In this document: positions 24,008 through 34,329 of the stretch, one piece after another | Position numbering within the stretch: the first letter of the stretch is position 1 | Layout: each line of letters starts with the position of its first letter | NCBI GenBank assembly: GCA_021234535.1 | Contig: CM037843.1 | Span: 25,575,911-25,639,910, forward strand | Origin: Stichopus chloronotus | Taxonomy: Eukaryota > Echinodermata > Holothuroidea > Aspidochirotida > Stichopodidae | Direction of reading: 5' to 3' | DNA length: 64,000 bases | Notes under the pieces: model-generated | Database searches by the model: none | What the model saw: only the letters and a program-made list of their open reading frames with translations | Told to the model about the DNA's origin: nothing | Translations under genes and position numbers: made by a program

Positions 24008-25311
24008 AACCAGAGAATTTGATTGAAATTCGAGAGAAAACCAAGCAAGACGTAATCCTGCAGTAACATCGCTTTTACTGTGTAAATTGACCTCATCCTT
24101 TCTTACATATCTCCCAAGAAAAAAAAAACTCTATTCAAACGCAATTCTACCCAAAGGCTCTCTTGTTCTTAATTTACCGTCAAAGATTCTTGACGACGCT
24201 GGCGACGTGGATCAGGGAGTTGCTATTTGACTGCGTGGATGCATCTTTTCCGAAGTGTCCAAGGCTTTAGTGGCACCCATCATCACTTCATGCTAGCTCG
24301 CATATGAGTGATGAAGCAAAATTATTCATTCACAAATTCATTCACAATTCATTTTCAGTTTCTGTAGAGTGGCTGCCACCCATTAAACGTTCTTGCAAAG
24401 CAACCGAGCAAAGAAGCAAAAGAAGTGAAAAAAAAACTTGCATGTAAGATGTCCTTTTTCCTGTACTCAATCATCAAGCACCTTGAGTTAGAAAGAAGTG
24501 AAGTTCACTGATCTCAATAAGTATCACATTTCTTCCGCCTAACAACATTCGGGTACCTTTGGGTCCAACGGTCCTATATGACATGAGGGGGACCTAAGTG
24601 GAGCTCATTTCTCTCGGTACGAAGGATAATGAATTATGTGTTACTTATCATTGAAATCACTGTTCTGACTTACGTACCCCAGCCCCACCCCACATCAAAC
24701 ACACTATTGGGCCATGATGTTTTCTCGCACTGAAAATGGCGACAAGTAGTCAACGTGCAATGTATATGAAGCGTACATAATGATGTTTACATCTTTATTA
24801 TTAAATATTTTATGCTCTAATAGATAAGAAGATGAAACCATTCACAGCAAAGAAAAGAAAACAAACAATGCACGCGTCTTAACTAACTACATAAAAAAAG
24901 ACCTCCTGGAGAGAGCTCTTTGGAGTATGTATTCACTGCTATTGTAAAACCAAGAAGGACAAACAAAGGGTGGAGCTACACGCAGTGTCTCTGTTTCTTC
25001 TTCCTTTCTAACAGCCGCCTTTACAAATTAAAAAAAAAAAGATTTCGAGCTTTCCAGCATTTTTTTTCAACAGTTTGTTATTGACCGAAAATACAGATTA
25101 ATGAAAGTCTAGACCTTCCTCATGAGAACATTTTTAGTGGTATCATAAAAGAAAATGCACCCACCAAACAGCAATGTAAAACCCCATAGAAGTGACACTT
25201 TTGACTGATGTAGCGATGTCTTGTTTCACAATACTTAGGCTACTTACTATTTTGGAAGACTTATTGTAATTAATCCCTTACAATTTAAGTATGCTGTATA
25301 TATACTATTGA
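24008..25311. other. Gene-free stretch between MITE copies B and C
   Basis: AT-rich non-coding sequence bounded by two inverted copies of the same element. It could form a large stem-loop or be prone to inversion. No gene is seen. Confidence 0.45.
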
Positions 25312-25689
25312 TTAAAGAGGCTCATTGAGTTGTTTTGTGAAATTCACTCAATTTTTCTAAACCGGTCAAGTTTCCTTCACATACTAATGACAAACAGTCA
25401 AACTAAAAGGATCCCAAAGTTTTACATACACTGGAACATTAATGAGTGAGTAACCAACGATTAAATTTGGTGTTTGAAACTTTGTGACCAGACATTTTCA
25501 CATTAGTACATTCACATGCACACAATCAGAGCAAGTAACGGTCAAAAATTCGAAAAAATTGACAGTTTTCATATAACTATTGGATGTGAAACTTGATTAA
25601 TTAAGCTAATTGTGAGTGTTGTCGTGTGTTTGTATACTTCAAAATCACCGCAATCTTTACTGATATCAACTCAATGAGCCCCTTTAAAG
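25312..25689 (+). mobile_element. 376 bp TTAA-flanked MITE-like element, copy C
   Basis: Starts TTAA, AGAGGCTCATTGAG and ends GAGCCCCT, TTAA. It is in the same orientation as copy A and nearly identical to it, including the interior GGATCCCAAAGTTTTACATA segment. Confidence 0.8.
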
Positions 25690-28600
25690 TGATTAAGATA
25701 CACCGACTTGTTTACGCAAAGGTGACACTAAATAAAGTTGTACTTGTGCTTCCGAGAGAAGTATTTCCTTTGTACCCACCTTCCGCCTAGCTACTTACGA
25801 AGGGGCGGTACACCTTCTAGCTACATACGAAGGGGGAGGGGTGTGGTGAGGTAGTGGATCGGGATACATACCGTTAGTACTCTTTCATTTTCGATCTTCA
25901 TTCTCTTTATTCACTTTTTCATTAATGTTCAACATTTTTTTAGAGGGGGAGTGGGGAATTAACTGCATGATGCCGTCATGTGGGCCCGTTGTCCCGTTGG
26001 CCTCAGGTTGGCCACCCCTGCAAGTGCAACTTACTAACTTATACCCAACGGTAGGATCAGTGGTGGAACGGTTGCATTCTTTCTTCTCAGGTTTAAGTGC
26101 CCCCCCCCCCCCCCCATCATCAGTTGCATGACAGCTAAAATTGTGGGAAGACTAAGTCCACCGCTACCATAGTTTAGATCGGACTCACCAGAAATTATAT
26201 AGATTATAATTATCACCTGGATCAAAGGAAAAAACATTCAAAGGCTCCCCTGGCGCTCTTTTAACCCCCCCCCCCCACCAAAACCACTACTGGGGGATCT
26301 ACATACTTTCTAATGATTCTTCCGTGAGTATAAGTGTGGAACAAAACTTTATGCTCTTCTAAGCGCATCATGCAAGGTTGAAGACCGGCTCATGATCCCA
26401 CTCATGATCCGAAAAAAGGACAGCAAACCAAAGTTTAAAAATGTGGCTGGATGTTACAAACCTAATTTGCTGCACTCTGTGTGCTTGAATTTCTGTGGTT
26501 CATATGGAGTTGTGGACCCATTAAAGTTTATCGACTACGATATCTCTGACGCACTGACCTAACAGATTCACAATTTTGTTTGACAGATGTAGCGATTTCA
26601 AATTCGAGATAATACTCAGAAAATTAAGGAAAAAACCAAAAGAAAAGAAGTTCAAATAAGTTGTATGTGAAGCCTAAAAGTGTATTTAATTGTTCAGGCC
26701 CGTGTTCGGGGGGGGGGGGTTGGGTTCAGGGGGTTCGGACTGACCCCCAAGAAGATCTGGAGTTCCGGCTCAACCTATGATAGAAGGCCTACGTTAGCAA
26801 CATATGTAATGAATTTTACTTTGTTGGTCATAATTGACTGGTAAAATGTTTCACTTGTGGTAAAATCGAACCCCCTACTGACAAAAGCTGCATACGGGCA
26901 TGTTGTTGCAAATAAATTTAATCAAAGAAGCAGGAAAAGCATGTCTGCCACATTTCTTTTTTTATTATAGACTGCAACTTCAGTATAGAAACTCATTTTA
27001 TAGAAATACCATCCAACGGCGTCACATGCAGAGAAGTCCCTAGTGTATGGGCCCCCTCAGCATTAAACCACGGTTGGGACCCAACGTAACACACACTGAA
27101 GACTTCAAAAAATGCCTTCTTGACCTTGCAAATATAAATATGACAGTGTGACAGACCAACAGAATATGGAACATAGTTCCATGCTTCAACAAAATCCAAA
27201 GTGAGAGCTGGACTTTGGCCCTCAAGAAATCTCAGTTTTTATTCTGTGCTGCGGGATAGTTACTTCATAAATAATTCCTTTTTATTAAATTCAGACTATC
27301 CTTTATTAGAGATTACTCAGGGATATGTCAGAGAGTTTTTCAAAGTTTTGTGATTTTTCACTTTTTGTTAATATGTGCAGTTTGTGACTGATCTTGAATT
27401 GTACTTTGGATGTATTCTGTGATCCAAGGTGGTTGTGAGTGCGTTTTGGTAATTGTCGGTGTTGTCTTGGGTGATTTTGAATGATTTTACTTGGAATACA
27501 TGTACATTTTCATAAATCACGGTCCATAAATATGCTCTCTCTGATTAATGCAACTCACAAGCTGAAACAATATGGTACTCGATTTAGCCATGCGCTTGTT
27601 CAGCCTAGCCTAAATGTAACCATGACAGAGTTTATGTTTTTATTCTACTTTCTAATCCGCAAACAGTCTCCTTTGCCATTATGCTGTTTTTTTACTGATG
27701 ATGTTTACAAACCCATACTTCGGGTAAAAGCCCAAACACGTTTACAAACATCATACATGAAAGTTTGTTGAACTTCATGGAACTATAGTTGATGGTGGAT
27801 GAAGATGCCCGACTAAATAGGTGATGTCACGCTGTGTCTTAAAGAAGTAACTAGGCCTATCTAGGATGCATGGTTTCGTAACTATGTTAATGGTGAGAAC
27901 TGGGAACGAGCAAAACACATGACGTTGCACTCAGTATATCATTGACGTCTTGAGGTGAAATAAATATGGCGGTTCCCGTTAACAACAAATAAAGGGGGAA
28001 AACAGATATCAGAACAAGAACATTATGCTGCCAGAGGTGATCAAGAATAAGTAAGATGTAGGCCTAAGTGATTCAGTTGTGTCCCTGCTTGTTGACACAA
28101 TCCTTCACTCAAACGATAAATAGTTGGTTTTTTATTGGTATGAGTCATGTCTCTCCTCCCAGTGGTATTAGCATTCTATCAAGCAGCCCTGATGGGGAAA
28201 CCTATATTTAAAGAAAAACTTTGCATTGAATTAACAAGTGTGCGAAGTTATCCCACGACCGATAAACCCAATTTTGTGTAATCAGTACAGAACGGCCACG
28301 TTTTGGCACTTCAAACGCACCTGTACAGTGTTATTTTGGCATCTCATTGGAGTTAAACCGCATTCATATGTGTATTAGTTCAGTCCTTTGGCATTTTCTT
28401 TATTCATTCAAGTGAAAGCATGTTGGGTTCAAAGCGTGACGTGATTTTAGCTGGTTGGGGAGAAAACCGTTTATTACAAAGTATTAGCTTACTGCTTGAT
28501 GTATCTGTATTACCAGCTGAACAACTTAAGGGAAAGGGGCCGGGGAGGGACATACGAGGAAGACAAATTCCTGCTTGTATACCCCTCGACCATAATTACC

Positions 28601-31222
28601 CCCTCGCTCTTCCAAAATGTGTGTTTATGGTAAAACTTGCCACTGGTTTGGTTTTCTTTCATGTTCTAACAGGGACATTTCTTTGCCTTGTCTTTTGATT
28701 CGATTTGCAGTTCTCTTAAATTTTCAAGCAGTCAGGGAGTTATTGTAAATCAAATATCAACGATAATGGTATCGTTGTGTTTCGAAGTAAACTATTTGTC
28801 GTTATTCCAGATACAACAAGTCATGTAAATATTATACATTGTAACCTGCAGTTTTAAAAGCTGATTGAAACTCCTGTTGGCCTATACATATTTTTTATTC
28901 ATTACAAATATATCTCATATTCCAGATAAATGTTCTTCGAGGTTTCGATGTAACAGTAATAGTGAACTCACTAAATCTTTTGGCGAAATGGAAATTACAT
29001 AACATTATTTAACAAAACTTTTTTCCCCCCTAAGGTTGGGGTATTTAGTTTAATCAATAGTTACCTAATTATACCATAGTGCCGGGCTGTGACAGCTGTA
29101 TCTCTTGTAATCAAATCACCCACACCCGGCCCATTTACATGCTCAATGAATAGTTTTCGGACATCATACCGGAGTTTTAACTTCTTTTTTATTTAAAACA
29201 ATAGATTAGATCTAAGTACAGGCACGAGGTATCATTCACAGTTTCTTGTAAGGTCGGATCCCCACTTGTTGTTTGTTTCATATTTGATGAGATCAAGATA
29301 TAGCTAAATTAAAGCCAGCGTAAATTAAAATGCATGCCATGGTAATGTGTTCCAACTTGGATATAATGAAGTGATAAGTTTGTATCACACTACTAGACAA
29401 GCACCTATGACATGGTAGCAGCTGGGTACGGGGCATTCACCCTACTAAGCAAGCAGGATACAGTATGTGGGTTGTCGGCTCTGTCCCAACACGAATTAAG
29501 ATGCACTACGTACTACATGAACTAGGTACCTCTGGGAACACTAATACAACAATAAAGACACAACAACCATGGTTAGAGGTTGTACACATCTAATTAGGAT
29601 ATCTTGTAAAGTACGGTACTCGGCCCTCATTCCTAGCCCTTATTCAATTCTCAGAGGCACATACTGGTGAAAACACCACAAACAAGTACGTGAATACGAT
29701 AATAAATTTAACAGAAAGTATACCTTTTTAAGTACCTATCCCGACTGAAATGGGCAATAATAATAATATTACCACGGAATCATAAAATAAGTAATCAATG
29801 GCAACTATCTCGTGCCCAGCAAATACATAGCAATTGCTCTTCAGTGCCGTTGACTCAGAGCCGTCTCCTGACACAAGGCGACAAACCCTAGCCTTCCGGT
29901 GTCAGATAACCTTGGGGACCTTATAAAGCTGGCATCTAGCATTCCCAGTACCACCCCCACAACCCCCAGTCCTCAGTTACCCATGGCCCCATGACTGTGG
30001 CGTGACCAACGGCTAGAAACCTGGGTGATTTAGGAGGCTCACACAGTTTTTGGACAGATGTTTCTCAAGGAAAAAGAAACAATCAAACAGATGTTGCAGC
30101 TGAAGTAGTCAGCAGAAGAGTGGTGCACTCCAGTTGAGAGTAGGGTTTTTAATTTTCCTTAATTTTCTTTACTCAACTCCTAGAGAGGATGTTAGTTCAT
30201 TACCCAAGAACAAAGAAATTTTCTCTTACAACAGTCCGTTGTCAGTGTCCAGAAGATTGACAGTTTCTGTTCCTAACTACTTCCCCCACCCTATAGGACA
30301 AACTTCCTCCACCCTAGGACAAGAACTTACATAGCCCTCAGGAACCGTATACAAGAAGCTCTGAGGACGAGCTACATTTGTAAATAATTTCTCTGAATAT
30401 GTGAAATTGTTGACCGCGTCCTTCAATTATCTCGTTGGTAAAGTGGAAAACTGGTCGATAAAATCGACTGCAGTAATAGGGAACTTCCAAGCTTAGGTTT
30501 GACACGAACTGCTCTGGAGAAAAATGACACCGTCGAACATCAAAAAGAGATCATGTTAAACCATGAACCTATAAATTCAACCGAAAATTCCTTCATTACT
30601 TAGAATAGAAGCCAAAAGTGGCGAGAGACTGAGGATTGTGTGAAGAGTGAAGCCAAGAGTGGAAAGGGTGGGGCGGGGGGGGGGGGGCAGCGCAAACATA
30701 GAAATGACATTATATTAAACTTGGAGCTCTGAATAAGGACAGAGGTAGATGAGTAGATGCATGTTGGGGTGTGGGTTTGGGGGGGGGGGGGTTGTCGTTG
30801 ACCGTGCAGCTGGATTCCACATTACTAAGTTCTGTGAAGCATAATATCTCAGGTATATATCATAATAACTTTCAAGTAAGGTCGGTAAATGTTTTTTTGT
30901 TGGTCTCTTTTTGAACTTAGCTTGCAGGTGATGACTTTATATTAGAATGAATACATTTACTCGTTATTGTCCACTTTGTATCAATTGCGATCATGTTTAA
31001 ATAAAGAAGTCAAAAGTTGTCTGTGTTCTTTTACCTTATATTGTTCGCTGAGGAAGGGTATCTGTATACTTTCTGATATTATTTTTTTAATATACAAAGT
31101 AGATGTTAAGGCACATTGTTACAACGGTCTCATATACAATGAAAATGACGTCATCAATCAGTTCTCGTTAAAGTCCTCGCCATTGGTTCCTTCAACCGCT
31201 TCACTATGACTCCATTATAACT
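25690..31222. other. Gene-free stretch between the MITEs and FABP copy 5
   Basis: Contains C16 (26100-26115), C12 (26265-26276), G12 (26708-26719), G13 (30675-30687) and G13 (30779-30791). The section 29385-30350 is richer in G+C than its surroundings and may be a decayed repeat, but has no recognisable reading frame. A 92-codon ATG frame at 28420-28698 has no family resemblance and is not called. The right end should contain the 3' UTR of copy 5. Confidence 0.5.
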
Positions 31223-31609
31223 CTACTTGGAAAAGACGATCCTGCCACTGTGGCCTCCGTACGAGACGGTGTAAACCATGTTGCTGCCCTCAACCGAACG
31301 TGTCAGTACCATGCCAGACTTGCCCTTGAAAACCACCTTGTCACCATCCCACGAGGTGAAGCCCTGGTACTTCTTTCCGAACAATTCTCCATTGATTTCG
31401 TCACCCACTTTGAAAGTGTGGTTCCCTTTCTTGCCCAGTCCCCCAGTGGCGTTCATGGTGAAGTTATCGCCATCTTGCGCAATGGTGACGGCGGCTTTCA
31501 ACACCATATTTCTGTCTCTCTCAGCCTGAGGGATGCCGAACGCATCGAGTGCCTTGTTCAGGTTCTCCTCCTCAAAACTCGAAACTTTCCAACTGCCAGT
31601 GAATGCCAT
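31223..31609 (-). CDS. Fatty-acid-binding-protein-like (iLBP family), divergent copy 5
   Basis: A 128-residue protein, MAFTGSW to GRIVFSK, clearly of the same family but only moderately similar to copies 1-4. Shared landmarks are MAFxGxWxVSxFE, IAQDGDNFT (about residues 42-50), ATGGLGKKGNH, GELFGKxYxGxTSWxGD, FKGKSG and EGSNMVYTVSYGG. It has a two-residue longer N-terminal helix region and keeps arginine (GRIVF) near the C-terminus, where many FABPs have the carboxylate-binding arginine; copies 1-4 have lysine. The coding region is intronless like the others. This may be the older paralog. Cytosolic lipid binding is inferred from family. Confidence 0.9.
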   Translation of the reverse strand: MAFTGSWKVSSFEEENLNKALDAFGIPQAERDRNMVLKAAVTIAQDGDNFTMNATGGLGKKGNHTFKVGDEINGELFGKKYQGFTSWDGDKVVFKGKSGMVLTRSVEGSNMVYTVSYGGHSGRIVFSK

Positions 31610-31627
31610 GTCTGATGTTAGAGAAAT
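31610..31627 (-). other. 5' UTR part of exon 2, FABP copy 5, with splice acceptor
   Basis: The minus strand reads CTTTACTCTCTACAG, then 18 bases, then ATG. The acceptor AG is at 31629-31628. Confidence 0.7.
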
Positions 31628-32585
31628 CTGTAGAGAGTAAAGATAAGTTTTAGAGAAACCTTGAAATTGTCACAAAATACGGTACTAAAGTAATTTTCAT
31701 GGATGCGACTATCAGAAAAATGAGTTTACTGATGGAGAACATGATGCGGGACTTGCTTTTGTGAATTAATTGCCTCTCAATGAGTGATAGGTAGATACGA
31801 AAAGGGCGTGGAATGGATCTCATTAACGTACTCTTTCATCTTATATTTGATAGCTCTTTGAGAATTGTTAGAATGTCAAACCACCAATGAGGAAGCGGAG
31901 GAGTTGGGGTGGGGGAGTGGGTATGAGGTCTAAGTATCAGGGTTGAACCACTCTGACAGGACAGAGCACCCATCAAATTTAAGATTACATCCCTTCATGC
32001 AGTTAGATGATCAATCAAGCCAGGCAAAATCCAACACTGACGCATTCTTATACTTTTCAAATTTTTTTTAAAGAAAAGTTGAAACTCGTATATTTTGGGG
32101 GAATACAGTCGGTTGACATTACAACTCTTTGATCAATTTACATCAATGTATTTGTAATTAAACGGTTCCATGAGTTCACCTGCAGTATACAGTTCATTTT
32201 CTCTACAACAATTGCATTTTTTTTTAAAATGTAAAATGCACCTAATTGACGAAATAGTGTGAACAAATTGGTTAGCAACTTTTGCTAATTAATGTTTAAA
32301 TTGATTGGCAGTCAACCCATTTTGATTAGACGATACCAAACAAATATTTCGGTGTAAGTTGAAAACTTGCTTACTCAAGTACGTACCATGAACAAAGTGT
32401 CGTGTCTCCTAATTCAAACAACTTTGGGAATTAACTGTTTAGGAAGGACCAAACAAAATATGGATTTGTAACTGTTACTAAGCTCACATAAAATTGAATC
32501 CTGCAACTAGGCTTCCATAAGTCACAAATTGCGAAGAGAATCCGATTATTTGGTTCCTTCTAATGCTTCTTTTAATATACCACTG

Positions 32586-32619
32586 GGTGACAGGGTGGGT
32601 GAGGCCACCCTGTGTCACC
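32586..32619. repeat. Near-perfect GC-rich hairpin in the FABP copy 5 intron
   Basis: GGTGACAGGGTGG, six bases, then CCACCCTGTGTCACC. The arms pair except for two extra bases in the right arm. The surroundings are AT-rich. Confidence 0.8.
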
Positions 32620-34149
32620 ATACTTGTGCGATGGGCAAACCAGGCAATTACTGGAAAAAAACATTGCATAGGCCTGTATTAAGTTCTAACAGTAAATGCA
32701 CGTGTGAGCAACCACGGCTATACCAGTCTTAATGGTAACTAGACAAAGTCGTCTTCTAGTTGCTACATTTTCAGAACTTCCCCAACCCAGCAGCAGGTGC
32801 TTTTGGCGCAGTGAAAGGGCACTCTGTAGCCTTTGTAGGTGTTTCCCGACGATTTACGGGTAATTTTTCTTCCAAACAAAGTCTCGTATGCAACTGATGA
32901 TGGTCCTCCACGCATGTAAGTGAATATGGTGATAGTTGAACTTTGACTCACCACCCTCCTTCCCCACCCTCGGAAGACGCACCCAAGCTGCCGTGCTCTC
33001 AATTTGTGAGCATACAGTCACTATAACATATCAATTTGATCAGCATAGGTTTTGTTTAGAGGACCTCGCAGGCTTACAATGATGCATGTATAACCTGCGC
33101 AGTCTTCATATATTTGGCACATTCACACCAACCCAGAACAACAAAAAATCATCAACGAAAGTGAATATGTCAACGTTCAAGTGTATCTTAGTAAAAAAAA
33201 TGAAAGATATACGGCCGGGTATGTCAGAGAGCTTAAAAAATGAAATCAAAGCGGGCGCTCCCATCGTCACATGACTCTTCTTCTGAACGGAGTTCATGAT
33301 AAAGTGTCAGAGCTTATTCATTCAATTTAAAATGGCAGCTTGTGCAATAATATGATGTCATTCTTGTACCATTCAAATTCTTTGTTTTTTCTCGTTATTT
33401 CGAAAACCATTGCAACTTGTCAGAAAATGTGATTACTGTCTTACTGTTATAGAACGACTTGATTACACCACCTCCCTAAGTAAGAAATGCTAGGCAAGAA
33501 AACAGTAAACTTTCCAAGTTTATATTACCTTTTTTAAGTTTCAAAAGAAACCAAGAGCATGTGAGTTGTATTTACTTAGGTTGAGTTTCAAACTCAGTGA
33601 ATATATTCCAACATTTAACTCACTGGAAGTAATTTAACAAGCTATGATAATAGAAGATGGATGAACAGGAATTATTTCCCAACCAGCCATATATTTTCTT
33701 CCCATTCTAGACTTGAGGTACATTTTGACTTTACCATAGTTGTCATAGTAACCAAATTGTTCTCTGCAAATCACTGGTGGTTGCAGTTTCCATTGTGTAA
33801 ACATTAATGAGACTGTTTTGTGGCGTCACTGTTTATACCACCGTCGACATTACAATAGGCGTGACAACTGGCAAAGGGTTATGTTCAGTGCTTGAATAAT
33901 TTATTCCTAAAAAAATGAAAGTTAGTAAATCCCCAATAATTCACAATGCATTATCTCTTCGCAGTGACAATTTCAACACCGATTAATCTAATTAAGGAAC
34001 AATAATTCAGTGTGAACCATATAGGGCCTATAACATTTACTTGTCTGAAAGAAAACTGCTAAAAGAAACAAGATTTAAAAACAAAAATATTCGTATCTTA
34101 TTAAGTCAGATATAATCTAAAATGATCATAAATGAGATTTGGTGCTTAC

Positions 34150-34227
34150 CGAAGTTTACAACTTTAATCCAAGAGAAAACAGAGCCAATCCGGGCTGACT
34201 TGGTTAGAAGCAAAAGGAGGGCAAGTG
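34150..34227 (-). other. Inferred non-coding exon 1 of FABP copy 5
   Basis: On the minus strand the donor reads CG followed by GTAAGCACC, so the exon ends at 34150 and the intron 34149-31628 is 2,522 bases. The 5' end is placed about 25-30 bases below a perfect TATAAAA. The exon has no ATG, so the first ATG of the spliced transcript is MAFT. This is the best-supported of the five models. Confidence 0.65.
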
Positions 34228-34251
34228 AAGAATGGACAAATATTTTCAGTC

Positions 34252-34326
34252 TTTTATAGGTTTTTACCTATCAGGATTTAACATTAATCAATCTTCAAAG
34301 ATAAAGACTAGAAAGACACTGATTGG
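34252..34326 (-). promoter_or_regulatory. Promoter of FABP copy 5: consensus TATA box and CCAAT box
   Basis: On the minus strand CCTATAAAAG gives a consensus TATAAAA at 34258-34252. A CCAAT pentamer is at 34326-34322, about 65 bases further upstream. No GC box is seen here, unlike copies 2 and 3. Confidence 0.65.
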
Positions 34327-34329
34327 TCA

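Noticed and set aside
28420..28698. 92-codon ATG frame with a hydrophobic C-terminus
   Set aside because: No family resemblance, promoter or splice evidence; the length is within chance for this window.
31250..31615. Plus-strand frame of 121 codons opposite FABP copy 5, and similar antisense frames opposite the other copies
   Set aside because: They are mirror frames of strongly conserved coding sequence on the other strand and have no splice or start signals of their own.
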